A stretch of 64,000 bases of DNA from Beta vulgaris subsp. vulgaris. Lineage: Eukaryota > Streptophyta > Magnoliopsida > Caryophyllales > Amaranthaceae. The notes beneath the pieces are model-generated. The model saw only the letters and a program-made list of their open reading frames with translations, was not told the DNA's origin and made no database searches. The translations under genes were made by a program, and so were the position numbers. Position 1 is the stretch's first letter. Every line of letters starts with the position of its first letter. Positions 22,411 through 33,539 of this stretch are shown here, in pieces. The DNA is taken from positions 23,602,733 through 23,666,732 of the forward strand of contig NC_079209.1 of assembly GCF_026745355.1 (NCBI RefSeq), read 5' to 3'.

Positions 22411-22680
22411 AATATTACACTGATATTGGAGTGAATTTGTCAAGTCATCACATGGTTTTAGTAATAATGGACTGATATATGAAGTGAATTGTCAAATCAA
22501 GGTCTTTATTATTGCAATAATAATGGACTGATATATGAAGTGAATTGTTAAATCAATGTCTTTATTATTGCATTAATAATGGACTGATATATGAAGTGAA
22601 TTGTCAAATCAATGTCTTCATTATTGCAGTAATAATGGACTGATATATGGAGTGAATTGTCAAATCAAGACATGGCTCAT
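22411..22680. repeat. Tandem array of a 56-bp unit, about 4.5 copies
   Basis: Units start AATAATGGACTGATATATG at 22463, 22519, 22575 and 22631, with a diverged fifth copy just before (from about 22411). Each carries GTGAATTGTCAAATCAA. It occupies the place where the missing transposase part would be. Confidence 0.88.
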
Positions 22681-22857
22681 CAATAATATCATGATTTGAA
22701 TCATTGGACACATATATTAAAAAACTAAAAACTTTTAGATTCATTAATTTGATAATTTCATACTACAACCGAGTCTAAGACTAACTAAAATAACATTACA
22801 TTGGAAAGTAGGAAATACATTAAATAACATTAATCTTACTAAAGGAAAATCAGAAAA

Positions 22858-24171
22858 TTACATTGGAGATAAAACCTTAACTAGATCTCTCTTAAGTTCT
22901 TGTTCTTCCTCATTTAAATCATTCCTCGATGAAAGCACCTTCAATAACTTCAAGTTAATCTTCTTGTTTTTAATTGCAATTTTGTCCCTTTCTAGCCGGA
23001 CCATCTCATTGTTGCTTTCCTTTTCATGATTAATCCTTTGGATCTCGACTTGAAGTTCATTGTTTTTCTCCAAATTTAATTTTTGGACTTGATCCATCCA
23101 CTCTTGAAAGGCTTCTGCAGGCATGTTCAAAACTTTTCCCTTGCCTTTATTTTTGGTGAATCCGTCGTTTGGAGTAGTTGGGTCTCCACTGCTTGGCGTA
23201 TTTGGCTCACTTGAAGTGGAGTAGTTGCCAGTTTCATTGATCCTCCACCTCTTTGAGCCACTTTCTTGATTAACTGTCTTCTTTTTGCAAGCTTTGACAG
23301 TATCTCCCATAGGCTTCCATACATCATTAAGCCTTAAAATTTCCCAACAGTGAAGCTTATTGAAGTATGTTTTATTATCCTTTTTGTAGATTGCAAATGC
23401 AGTTTTCATGATGTCGTCATCAGACTCACCACTTTTCCGACGAGACTCTGCATGAGCATATGCACCAACAAATTTGGATACTTTTGCATGTATCCTTTTC
23501 CATTGACTTTGTATTTGACCCAACTCTCTGTCAAATTGTAAGATATCAGACTCCTTTAAACTTTCAACTCCTTCTTCCCAGCATCGATCTCTATAACACT
23601 TAACTTCCTTAAACATTTTAGTAATTTTTGTCCAGAAGATACTTGCTGTTTGTTTAGTATTACTACCTTTATTTTGGCTTACGGTTAGCCATGCCTTCAC
23701 GAGAACCTCTTCTTCACATGGCCTCCAGAATTTCCTCGACCCTTTATCTTCTTCTTCATTGTTGTCATCATCACGCTCAACCGATGCAGCTCGAGACCGA
23801 TATGAACTACTGAAGTTCGGAAATGACCCATCACCTTGTGACTGCTGGAAATGTTGAGACATAGGAAATGATGCTTCATCTTGAGAATAACTATAATTCT
23901 CATTCAAATTGTACAGATTTTCTTGTGAATGTGGAGCAAATTGAGAGTGAAAAGGTGTATTTGAGAAACTCATATTATGTTGGGGGAGTTGCTAGTTAAG
24001 TTGAGTAGGATACATCATATTTTGTAAGTTGTTTCCCATATGAAAATTTGGTTCAGTTTGAGAATTGAGATTAATTTGGGAACTAGACGACTGAAAACTT
24101 GGATTAATATGAGGTTGTTGAGGTCCTTTGAATTTTGGAAGGTTTTTTTTTCTACCGGTTTTGAGATCCAT
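22858..24171 (-). pseudogene. PIF/Harbinger ORF1, Myb/NAM-associated protein with one stop
   Basis: From ATG at 24171 (MDLKTGRKKNLPKFKG) the frame is open to 22858 (438 codons) except for one TAG at 23992-23994. Downstream of it a 371-residue ORF begins at 23973. Order: Gln/Asn/Ser-rich leader, SANT/Myb-like domain (RKFWRPCEEEVLVKAWL...), the block YRDRCWEEGVESLKESDILQ...WKRIHAKVSKFVGAY, then a Glu/Lys/Asn-rich coiled coil (WMDQVQKLNLEKNNELQVEI) like PF14303. ORF1 proteins bind element ends and partner the transposase in the nucleus. The TAG could be a CAG change; whether the shorter ORF is used is unknown. Confidence 0.85.
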
Positions 24172-24659
24172 AGCTAATTTTAATTAGGAGATAATTTATT
24201 TTTGTGGGGGTAGATAAATAAAGAAAGGAAACAAATATGACTTCCAATAACAAAATAAGCTCAAAAATAAGATGTGTAAAAATAGTTCAATATTGGTCTC
24301 TATTTATAGACAAAAAAAATATATAGCTGTTGGTGTTTTTTTGAAAAAAAAAATTTAAACTGACAATATGTCTGTTGCGAAAATTTGCAACCTTAAAAAT
24401 TACAAATAATCCTAGCCGTTAGTTTAGAGAAATGAGGGGCATTGGATGTCTGCCATGCAGCAGCAGTGGCGCCCGCTCCATTTTTTTCTTCCTCTCCCCT
24501 TCCGCCATGTGGCAATGACCTACTCCTTGGCGAGATCGTTGCAACGATCCGTTCATTGCCTTCTCTCCTCTTTTTTTTTCTCTCTCCTATTTCTTTATTC
24601 CCTTTTAATCTCTCTCTCCTCATGATCCAAGTTTGGGATCAACCAATGGGCATACTTTA

Positions 24660-25980
24660 AGCTGCTTCAGTTAGCTTTCTTGGTGCAATTATATTTAATA
24701 TATTGATGGTTGGATTTGTAATATTTGTTGGTAGTGGAGGGTATTTAGGTAATTGAAAGTGGATACCAAAGGATCAAGTATTGATATAAGATAGAGATAT
24801 AAAGGACTTTTATTGTCCCATAACATAAATATCGAGAAGTGAGACGATGGTAAGCTCTTCCACCTTTTACTCATGTATTGTGAGTTCGGTCCTCATTACG
24901 AGGCGTTTGGGGGGTTTTAGAATAAGTTGTACTCTAGGTGCTCTAATGTAGAAGTATTTCCTCTCTCGTGACCTGATAGATTATTCTTCGGTAAATTCTG
25001 ATTACAATTCACAACATACAAGAAAAAGTTCTCCATCATTGTTAGAGACAACGGGCCAACCACTAAGATGGATTCTCTAGCATAGGTATAATTTAGAGAT
25101 GACGGATCAAAAGCATTGGGGGAATACTGGAAGAGGGAGAACGAAAATGATTAGAGGGCTTTTCCTTTCATCCTTTTCCCTCCTTTTCTAATTTCCCATT
25201 GGAATGACGAAATCTGCCAATAAAGAAGTTCGAGAAAAAAAAAAAATCCACACGATCATACCAAGTACCAACCAACCTACAAACCTCCGAAACTATTCGA
25301 TGATTCTGAAAATGTTGTAATCTAAAAGCCCCGACACACTGGCCATATGCAACCATGCACCATAACTTTAAACATCAATGCCGGAGCCTGTGGAATGTGG
25401 AGCATGGAGCAGCATGATATTAGTTCATCATAATATTCCATTTTCTTTTAACCGGGAGTTCAGTTCTGGAACTCAATAGACTACAAAACCTCTCAGCTAA
25501 AAGCTCGTTTCTAATAGATCTTTACCCATAGCCTTACATTTACATTCTTGGTACAACAGGGGAAATCTCTCAACATATGCTCAAAGCATCATTTGAAGGG
25601 TGGAGGTGACTACTTCAGATAAATAGACACAAATTTCTCTCAGAATTAAGAAGTTTTGGTATATTCAAGTGCAACACTTCTGATGCATGTTGATTCTTTA
25701 TCCAAATGGGAGTCCAGTGAAACATAGTAGTGGTTGAGGAGTCACGAATTCACGATAGTGATGCCTGTGACTCGAATGACATGTTTCCCTGAACCATTGC
25801 TCTACAGACAAAAACCCAACAAGTGCAAGACCTGGATTCTTGCAGCAGCTACTTCATGAACTTCTGGCAAGCTGCTCAAAGAACTTGATACTTGATAATT
25901 GATACCACAATTGCAACAGAGCCGAGTAAGTGGCCAGATCAGTTTGTATGTGGTGCTATTCAATGGCCTGCATTAGTTGA
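24660..25980. other. Intergenic / 3' flank of the CCDC174-like gene
   Basis: No other gene is supported. The part nearest 25981 should hold the 3' UTR of the minus-strand gene; I could not place its polyadenylation site. A poly-A run lies at 25237-25247. Confidence 0.5.
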
Positions 25981-28900
25981 TTAGGTTTGCTCTTGTTTTG
26001 TTGCCGATGCAGACTTCATCTTCTCCAGTTGTTTCTTAATGTAAGCCTGTCTAAGCTTTTCTCGACGAGCAACTGCTTGTTCTTGCCTCCGTAACTTGAG
26101 TTCAGAAGCCCTTTCTCTGGCTTCACTCACCTCTTCATGAACTTCCCTAAAAGTTCAAAATTGGAGAAGATAAGGAATAATGAATTCATATGTTCTGTAA
26201 ACATTCATAAAATTTAGAGAAATTTGTCAGAAACACCCTTTTAAAAAGAAGATTTTGTCAAAAACAACCTTTTAAATTTTTTTTTTGCCAAGAACAACCT
26301 TAAAACAAAAATTTTTTTGTCAAAAGCAACCACATGATGTCATTCCGGTATTGACTCATGTTTTCCGGCATTGACTTCTTAATTAACCCAATTAACTCCC
26401 ATTTCCCTCCAATTTTAGAGAAATTGGAAACCCTAACCCTAACCCTAACCACCAACCACCACCCCTTCCCACACCCACCCCGAACCCCCTCCTTACCACC
26501 CCCGATGCATCACTATCCCCGCAGCCGCCTCCCCTCCATGCATCCCCGCATCCGCCTCCCCCTCCCTCGCATCTCCGCGGCCCCCCTCCCTTTGGCCCTC
26601 CCGCGCATCCATGCATCTCATGCATCTTCAAATTTGGGTTCGAAAATTATGGGTTCTTCAGATCTGGGTTCGATATATTCTAGGATTAGATATGTGGGGC
26701 TTTGGATGCGTGCGAAGGGGCTGTGGGGATACGGGAGAGGGGGGAGGCGGTTGCGGGGTTGTGCGATAATAGTGGAAGGGGAGGGGGTTATATGATTCAG
26801 CAGGGGAAGGGGAAGGGGAAGGGGAGGGGGATGAGGGCTGCGAGGTAGGGGGAAGGATGGGGGGGGTTGCGGGGTGGGGAAGGGGGGTTGCGGGGTTGGT
26901 GGAGAAGGGAAATGGGAGTTAATTGGGTTAATTAAGAAGTCAATGCCGGAAAACGTGAGTCAGCACCGGAATGACATCATGTGGTTGCTTTTGACAAAAA
27001 AAATTTTGTTTAAGGTTGTTCTTGGCAAAAAAAAATTTAAAAGGTTGTTTCTGACAAAATCTTTCTTTTAAAAGGTTGTTTCTGACAAATTTTCCTAAAA
27101 TTTAAAGCCACAAAGGAAAAGTATATTCAAGATCATAAACTCATGCAACATGAGTCCCGTCCAGATTTGACCATCAATCATCATAATTACTAAGTCAATT
27201 ATTTCAAATATTAGGCCAACATGTCATGATAGTTGGCTTCCTTGGTTTGCAGTCCTAAGCCAATATCTTAAATAGTATAGCTCACATAAATCTACAAACC
27301 TACTTTGTGGTAGATTAAATCCGCAATTGCTATATTCTAAGGCTAGATGCTGAAATCTACCCATGTTAGCAAGAATGCAAATTGTACTAGATGCAACTGG
27401 TAACTCTCTTGCTTCAGAACCCTTCATATAGGCGCGCATTGTTAAACTATTGATTTTATAATCAGATTGCAAACCTAGTACAAGTATGCGATACATCACT
27501 TTGAGGAATTTGGTTAGATGAGGTTACATATATCACTAGTTTAAACAAAACAGTATCTCCTTAACTGGGTAATTACTAATTAGTAAAAACAAAATAGTTA
27601 GATGTACACACAAAATATTGAGAAAGGGGAAATTGACAATTGAACAGTGTTATTAGTAAGCCCAAAACTGTTAGCATCTTTCAGAGGTGTGACAGAAAGC
27701 TAGAACCCCCCAGGAAGAATTGATATAAACAATTAAAAAGCCACCCAAGTTGATTATAACCTACTTCATTTGATAAACTGCTTGTCATCTAGAAGCGCCA
27801 CTTTGGAAGAAACATAAGTACTCCCTCCATTTCAAAATAATTGAAACATTGAGCGTGACACGCCTATCAAGGAAGAGGGGACAGAAAGAGAAGGTAACGA
27901 TTGCTATTTGGTAGAGGAGAGTAATAGAGAGGACCCATATGCCTTAAAAGCTATGGTCATTTAATTTAAAACTACCAAAAATCAAATTAGTAAGTTTTCA
28001 TTTATTTTGAAACCACCCAAACATCTAAGTAAAAAGAATGTGCTTGACTCTATACCACCCAAAGTTCCTCCATAAGCCTGAGGAACACAAGTATGCAGTA
28101 GGCTCTATTCCAACCATTTTAAATCAGTTGTCTCATTCACTACATCATATGAGTGTTAAGCACAAATAAATTTCACAAAATTCCAAAATGGACAAAAACC
28201 AATATATGAGATCATGATGTCAGCAAGGGCATGATGTTGCTTCCTTCACCTATTCAAAAGGCAATTTCTCTATGGGTTTCTTTCATCAAAATACATTCTC
28301 CAGGGTAATCATATTCCTTATAGGCTCAAGTTGTGTACTTAGAGCTTAAAAATAGATGGGGTCAACCGTCAACCCCTCCTATAAAGTTCTAATAGTCTAA
28401 AATCAAACATCAGTTCTAATTTTTGAGTACAAATCATACAACTTTGCCCTAGACTTTACATTTCATGGTGGATAATGGGCTCCACACTGTCCTGAAATTA
28501 TATATCCTCCACCTGAACGGAAATAATGTCACACCAACTCATCCTCTAATTGACAATAGAAGCACCATCCACCCTCAATTTCCCCCTCTCTTGTAATTTC
28601 ATTTTAACTAAAAATTCCCTTCCGTTCAAAATGTTTGCTCGTCTTTCCTTTTTGGATATCCAGAACTGTTTCCCAACAAAATATGCTCTCGCCTACAGTC
28701 TGTTCTTTCTGCAGCATCTGTTCTTTGCTTGCTCTTATGCTCAGACAATCTGGGAAGAAATGAAGAGAAATTTGGGAGCAGGGCTACTACTGGTTGTTTT
28801 GGTGAAGAAGTTCAGAATGTGGGCATATAAAGTAAGTAGGAGATTTCGCCAAGCTGTATATCTGGCCTTTTCAGAATCTCTCCAAACTGTGCAGATTCAA

Positions 28901-31231
28901 AGGAACAACATAACTTCTCAAAATTCCTGTCAATCTCCTCTAAGTACCTATGAATATTTTGTTTAGAATAGCTTGCACAAGCTACGTCAAGCTTGGTGTT
29001 AACATGGGCTTTGGCTGTTAGTTTCTTCTGCTTTTCTTAGGCTGTTGTTGGCTTAATTTCTTAGCTTTTGATGCTTTGGGTTGCACGTGATTCATGATGA
29101 TGCAGTTGACCCCTTAAGCGTTGAGTGTGGTTGTGTTTGTTCTTAGTGCCTACCTTGCACTCTTTCTTTAGAAATGAATATCATTTTATTTGCCAAGATT
29201 TTTTGTTGCCAATTTCTTGTTTTATACTTCCTCCATTTTTTTTTTCTTGCAAAGCTTGCCATTTCGGGAAGTTACACATTACTTACAACATGGAAATTTT
29301 TGGCAATATATTCTCTCTTCTCTCTCCTAGCACATGCGGTTCATTTATTATCTCTTTCTACTTCTTACTTCTTGTCATACTTCAATGCTGCAAGTTAAAA
29401 AAGTGGAGGAAGTATATACCAGCAAGATAAGTCAGTTCTAACTTTTATACATCTAAATAATTTTTAGTTTCTGTCTGCTTATCCTTGTGTCAATAACAAA
29501 GAGAAATTAACAAAACCCTCAAATAGCCTGAGAGGAAACAACATTGCTTCCTACAAGCAAATATTTAATGTACTAAACAGAAGAATATATTTTCCAGATG
29601 AAGATGAAGCTGAAAAAAAACACTCGAAGATAGTGGCTCACCTGACAAAACGTTTGTGTTCATCAATGTCCACAGCTCCAGCAGCATGCCCCAAACCCAT
29701 GTGCTTTGTACTGAAAGGAATAAATTCATCATGTTCATCATTTTCCTTTTCAAATACTTTACTAGAAGACGAATCATGAGCCTGCACTTCCTGAAGTCCA
29801 TCTTCCTCTTGACCCTTACGGAAAAAATCAACACAATACTTCTCGTTATCTTCCTCATCTGGAAGCTCTCCCCTAGCAAGTTTCTCATACAATTCAGCCT
29901 TTTTCTCCAATGCTGCATAACTAGCAGAACCATCACTTACGGCCTTGAGTGCAAGCTTGTCCCTACATTGAGTTAAGGTGACATTGATCATTTAAGCCAA
30001 CAAACATATGGAACACAGAATGACAATAACAAACACAAAAACAATGTGAATTACATAAGCAAACAAGTCAAGTAGCAACAAACATGAAAAGGTCCTAACT
30101 CCTAATCTTAGACAATCTGTACTTTTCACTTATAAAATCAACTCCAATATTACCCTAATGCCTAAAAGAGGATCCTTCTCTGGCTGGTGGTACAAGAAAA
30201 TAGCAGCTAATTTAGTCCCTGTCACGCTCTAACACAGTTACGGAACTAACAAAGCCAAGAAATATTGCTCTTTGTTAGCCAGGAGAAAGATGCACCCCAA
30301 CTCCCCTCTCAAGCCCACAACTTCAACGCATATGATACTAACCACAAAGGAAACCTACTATAGTCAAATTTGGCAGATAGCTTCGCTCCTAAACAATGCC
30401 AATTCAAGAACACAAGCTAACTCTTACAGATTATAGAATAATCTCAATAAAGTTCTCATGATGTTATTTGGTTGTGTCTCAGGAGCAATCAATCTTCTTC
30501 ATCTACTAACTAACATGGTTTTCTTAAACCTAAATAGTCTTGAAGAATTAAGCACTACCAATGACTCAAATTATTCAAAAGCATCAATACTGGATTAAAC
30601 TTCATCAACCAACATTAAGCACAAAAATTCATACTCTACACAAACTTAAGCACTAAATCCTAAACTTCAGGATAAAAACATAGAACAAAATATACGAGTT
30701 CACTCATGGTACACCCAGGGGTATTTTTGTAATAAATTAGAACTTGAGGTGCTCAGTTGACACCAAATTTGCTCATATGATATTTTGCTCATTTACTCAT
30801 TTGCTCATTTTGTAATAAAAGTGTTTGCTTATTTTCTTAAATGACTAGAACTGTTTGCACATTTACTCATTTGTATATTTTGCTCTTGGGTGTACCATGA
30901 GCAGGTGTAGTATAAATATTTTCAAAATATACCATCAAAACACCAACAAAAAAATTCATACTTCACACAAACTCCCACAAAGATCAACCAACATTACAAT
31001 AACCCAGAAAAGAGAGAGAAATTACTGATGAGCGCGGTTATCAACGCCGGAGTTTCGGCGAGAAAAGGCGTCGTGCTGGGTGATCTTCTTCTTGGCGCGG
31101 TGATACTCAACGTCAGCACCGGAAAGTTCCTTAGATTTCTTCGATTCTTCCTGAGATTTGTAAAGTTGAGCTTTGAGTTCTAAGATTGAAGAAGCTCCAA
31201 CACCTTCAATGGCTTTGTGTTTTTTGGGCAT
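25981..31231 (-). CDS. CCDC174-like nuclear coiled-coil protein
   Basis: Three exons are 31231-31026, 29962-29642 and 26146-25981. The junctions are CA|GTAATT...TGTAG|G and CAG|GTGAGC...TTTTAG|G, and the joined frame is 230 codons plus stop with matching phases. The start at 31231 (MPKKHKAIEG) is preferred over an in-frame ATG at 31369 because the family begins close to the SS(I/L)xxLKAxL motif, here SSILELKAQLY. Further matches are NSGVDNRAHQ, ALEKKAELYEKLARGELPDE and HMGLGHAAGAVD. A Lys/Arg/Glu-rich C-terminal helix follows (ASELKLRRQEQAVARREKLR). Human CCDC174 is nuclear and associates with the exon-junction protein EIF4A3; the plant role is not established. Intron 2 is 3.5 kb and holds a Mutator-like element. 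Confidence 0.85.
26217..27095. mobile_element. Mutator-like non-autonomous element, 879 bp
   Basis: Long inverted repeats of about 200 bp start GAGAAATTTGTCAGAAACA at the left and, reverse-complemented, GGAAAATTTGTCAGAAACA at the right. The 9-bp duplication TAAAATTTA lies at 26208-26216 and 27096-27104, the hallmark of Mutator-type insertion. The core is GC-rich and simple: CCCTAACCCTAACC at about 26430, CCACC runs, then GGGGAAGG runs at 26780-26900. No transposase. It sits inside intron 2 of the CCDC174-like gene. Confidence 0.92.
27105..27828. other. Intron sequence, nothing recognised
   Basis: This is part of intron 2 of the CCDC174-like gene. No reading frame with family resemblance and no inverted-repeat element found. 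Confidence 0.5.
27831..28020. mobile_element. Stowaway-like MITE, degenerate right end
   Basis: CTCCCTCCATTTCAAAATAA follows TA at 27829-27830. The right end near 28020 reads TTTATTTTGAAACCACCC, an imperfect reverse complement of the left end. It lies in the CCDC174-like intron. Confidence 0.55.
28640..28965 (+). pseudogene. LINE zinc-binding (zf-RVT) remnant
   Basis: One plus frame reads HLFFACSYAQTIWEEMKRN, then RQAVYLAFSESLQTVQIQRN. The first part resembles the C-terminal Cys/His-rich end of plant LINE zf-RVT domains (HLFF.C..A..IW). Upstream and downstream parts are not recognisable. Old fragment in an intron. Confidence 0.5.
29227..29412. mobile_element. Stowaway-like MITE, 186 bp
   Basis: The left end CTTCCTCCATTTTTT and right end AAAAAAGTGGAGGAAG are inverted repeats, each flanked by TA (29225-29226 and 29413-29414). 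It lies within intron 2 of the CCDC174-like gene. Confidence 0.75.
29963..31025. other. Intron 1 of the CCDC174-like gene
   Basis: AT-rich intron. Apart from the MITE at 30703-30901 I see no element or gene in it. Confidence 0.6.
30703..30901. mobile_element. Small MITE with TGGGTGTACCATGAG inverted repeats
   Basis: CTCATGGTACACCCA at 30703-30717 is exactly reverse-complemented at 30887-30901. The interior repeats TTTGCTCATTTACTCATT-like words. A clear target duplication was not found, so the superfamily is unassigned. Confidence 0.75.
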
Positions 31232-33529
31232 AATGGAAGATTCCGTTAGCCATCCTAGAGATTCTACCACCACCCTTTTCCTCTTCTCGTCTTCTTCTCC
31301 CATTGATGAGCGCTGTGTTTCAGGGGAACTTCTTTGTACAAAATCGCAGAAATTGAGTCGTTTTTTCAATTTGTTGAGAAGTCGTCTGAAGTCCTCGTTT
31401 TAATTGCTTGAGAAAACAGGTAGGGTGTTCATTTCCGATCAAAAAACACGACTAGAATCCAACACGAAAAGTATCATCCGATAATCGACGGTGGGGTGTG
31501 ATGTTGCAAAAAGTATAATAGGTAACCTACTAGATATGTCACAAACAGGTTAAAACTCAATATAAGAAAATAGAAATATAAGCCTAACTTAATCAGAAAT
31601 CATCAAAAGATAAACTTAAAATTGGAAGACCGAGCAAAAGTTGACTTATTTAAAATTATTTTTCCTAAGCTATTTATACTAACCCTAGAATATATGGGAA
31701 AAGAATTACAAAATAGCCCCGAAGATATCAAAATATGGAAGCCGGGATCGTCACCCGATCGGGGCCAAACTCACTTGACCGATCAGGCGGAGCATTTTCG
31801 CCTCATATTCCTTTTTCCAGCAGAAAAGCCAGCGCCCAATGACATTGGGTTCACCCACCCGGTCGGGCCACTTCAGCGAAATATGATCGGGCAAGGAGCA
31901 CCCCATCAGGTCCCCTAACAAAACCAATTCTGCCAAATGCGGTCTCGATCGGGATTAAGTCTCGCGATCGGGATTAAGTCTCCCGATCGGGATTAAGTCT
32001 CCCGAATGGATCGAGCGAGCCTTCTTTTCTTCATTTCTTGGCTTCAGACGTCAAGTCTTCAAATCTTCTTTTCCAAGGCCTCAAAAGTCAGCATATGTGC
32101 CTTCAAACCACTCCAATCCATTGTGGCAGCCATAAAATAGTGGAGGATAGAAATAGTTTCTAAAACTAGAAATCATCACAAAACATAAAACCACAACTAG
32201 ATGGAGAGAGTCAGCATAAACTGACTCATAAGACCACCATAGTCGCACACTTTAGCTTATAAGTAGGGTGAAAATTCTATATAAAACCATAACATCACCA
32301 CCCCATTCTCGCAAGGCGCCAGTCCCCCCCCCCCCCAACCTTTGCCTCCCTCCTCTACCCATTGGCCCCTATTGCCCCTTACCCCTTCCCCCTTCCCCCT
32401 TCCCCCTCTCCTATCCCTTCGTCTCTACCCCTCACTGCTGCTTTCCTTCCCTCTCTTCGCATACCCACTTAACACCAACCCAGCCTCCGCAACCCCCCTA
32501 GTAGCCCATGTGAACCCTATGCATAACAATGGTAGTCTAATTTTTTTTTCCTTCAAAAAGGTTATCAAACTATAAAGACTTCGTAATCTGAACCCTATTC
32601 ATAACAATGATCAATCCATCTTCCTTAATTATTCTGATTCATAAACCCTCAAACAGATTACCCTAGATGAAAACGCCAAATTTTTTATCTTCCTTGAATT
32701 TGGGTTGGTGTTGTTCGGTTAGTAGTTAGCCAGCCATCTGCCACCCACCGCAGATGGTTCAACATCGTAACACAAAGTTGTAGCTTAACCACGTACCCAC
32801 ACCCACTGAAGGAATACCAGCAGCGACAGTTGCGGGGTTGGCGACGAGCCGCCGAGAGCAACATCGATGGTGCGGTAGTAGTAGTGAATAAAACAATTTG
32901 CATTACCAATCAACCCAATGGTCAATAGGAGAGACAATTTAAAGGCGGCTACTTTTCATACTAGAGGAGAGAGAGAAGGTGGTAACACACGCACACCGAA
33001 GAGAGAGAAATATCAAGCAACTTTCATATGGCCAACAACTAACTAGCATCACCAGAGGTGGGTGGCGGATGGATGGTTAACTATATAATGGAAAATTTAA
33101 CCAAAAACGTCATTAATGTCACGCTTGCTTATAAAATAAAACTATAATGTCACTTTTTGATTTTAATAATGGTTACTAATGTAATCTTTAATAACACAAG
33201 GTTACCAATGAGAATATCCTTTTAAAATTTCAAATTTGGAAAAAGAACCCCTGTAAATGAGTTTGAATTTATTTTGTTGAACACATTCATTTTCTCTTTT
33301 ATCAGAATTAGGTTCTTTTGTATGTGGTAAAATTTAAAGAACATTGCTTTTGAATTAAGAGGTTCATTCTTAAAAGCATATACTTCCTCCGTTTCATTTT
33401 ATTCTTCCTACTTGGAAGCAAGGGGGGAAATCAAGGAGCACCTTATGTCAGAACTAATCTTGGGAAATATGTAATATTTTATGTATACTTTTTTTTTTTA
33501 AGTGAGAAATATATAGTAAATTAGATAAT
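31232..33529. other. Upstream flank of the CCDC174-like gene; repeats, no second gene
   Basis: The first few hundred bases must contain the promoter of the minus-strand gene; I cannot place a TATA box. From 31740 to 32010 the sequence is rich in CGATCGGG words. A C-run lies at 32322-32335, followed by a CCCCTTCCC-rich stretch to 32420. A Stowaway-like left end (CTTCCTCCGTTTCATTTTA) occurs at about 33387 without a matching right end. Confidence 0.5.
31946..32002. repeat. Three tandem 19-bp units
   Basis: CGATCGGGATTAAGTCTC followed by G or C repeats at 31946, 31965 and 31984. Nearby single CGATCGGG words suggest the unit belongs to a larger GC-richer repeat. Confidence 0.85.
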
Positions 33530-33539
33530 ATAGAAAAAT

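Larger units (their letters stand above)
21447..24655 (-). mobile_element. PIF/Harbinger DNA transposon, internally deleted
   Basis: Imperfect terminal inverted repeats are seen as ATGGATGATCCCAAATTTGG at the left (about 21460) and, reverse-complemented from the right (about 24617-24645), CATTGGTTGATCCCAAACTTGG-like sequence. TTA follows the right end, the usual Harbinger target, but the left copy is not clear. Inside, on minus, lie ORF1 (Myb/NAM-associated type) and the last part of the DDE transposase, the gene pair typical of plant PIF/Harbinger elements. Confidence 0.8.

Noticed and set aside
26427..26450. Interstitial telomere site
   Set aside because: Only three to four short CCCTAA-type units, inside the arm of a transposon; too short and explained by the element.
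26358..26795. 145-codon plus-strand frame, Pro/His-rich
   Set aside because: It lies in the low-complexity GC-rich core of a Mutator-like element; composition alone keeps it open and it has no motif.
29638..29991. Start of a separate gene at the ATG at 29991
   Set aside because: The ATG lies in the intron before the acceptor at 29963; phase and protein show this is exon 2 of the CCDC174-like gene.
31231..31369. Longer start of the CCDC174-like protein at 31369
   Set aside because: The extra 46 residues are in frame but do not resemble the family, which starts close to the SSxxxLKAxL motif; 31231 is preferred.
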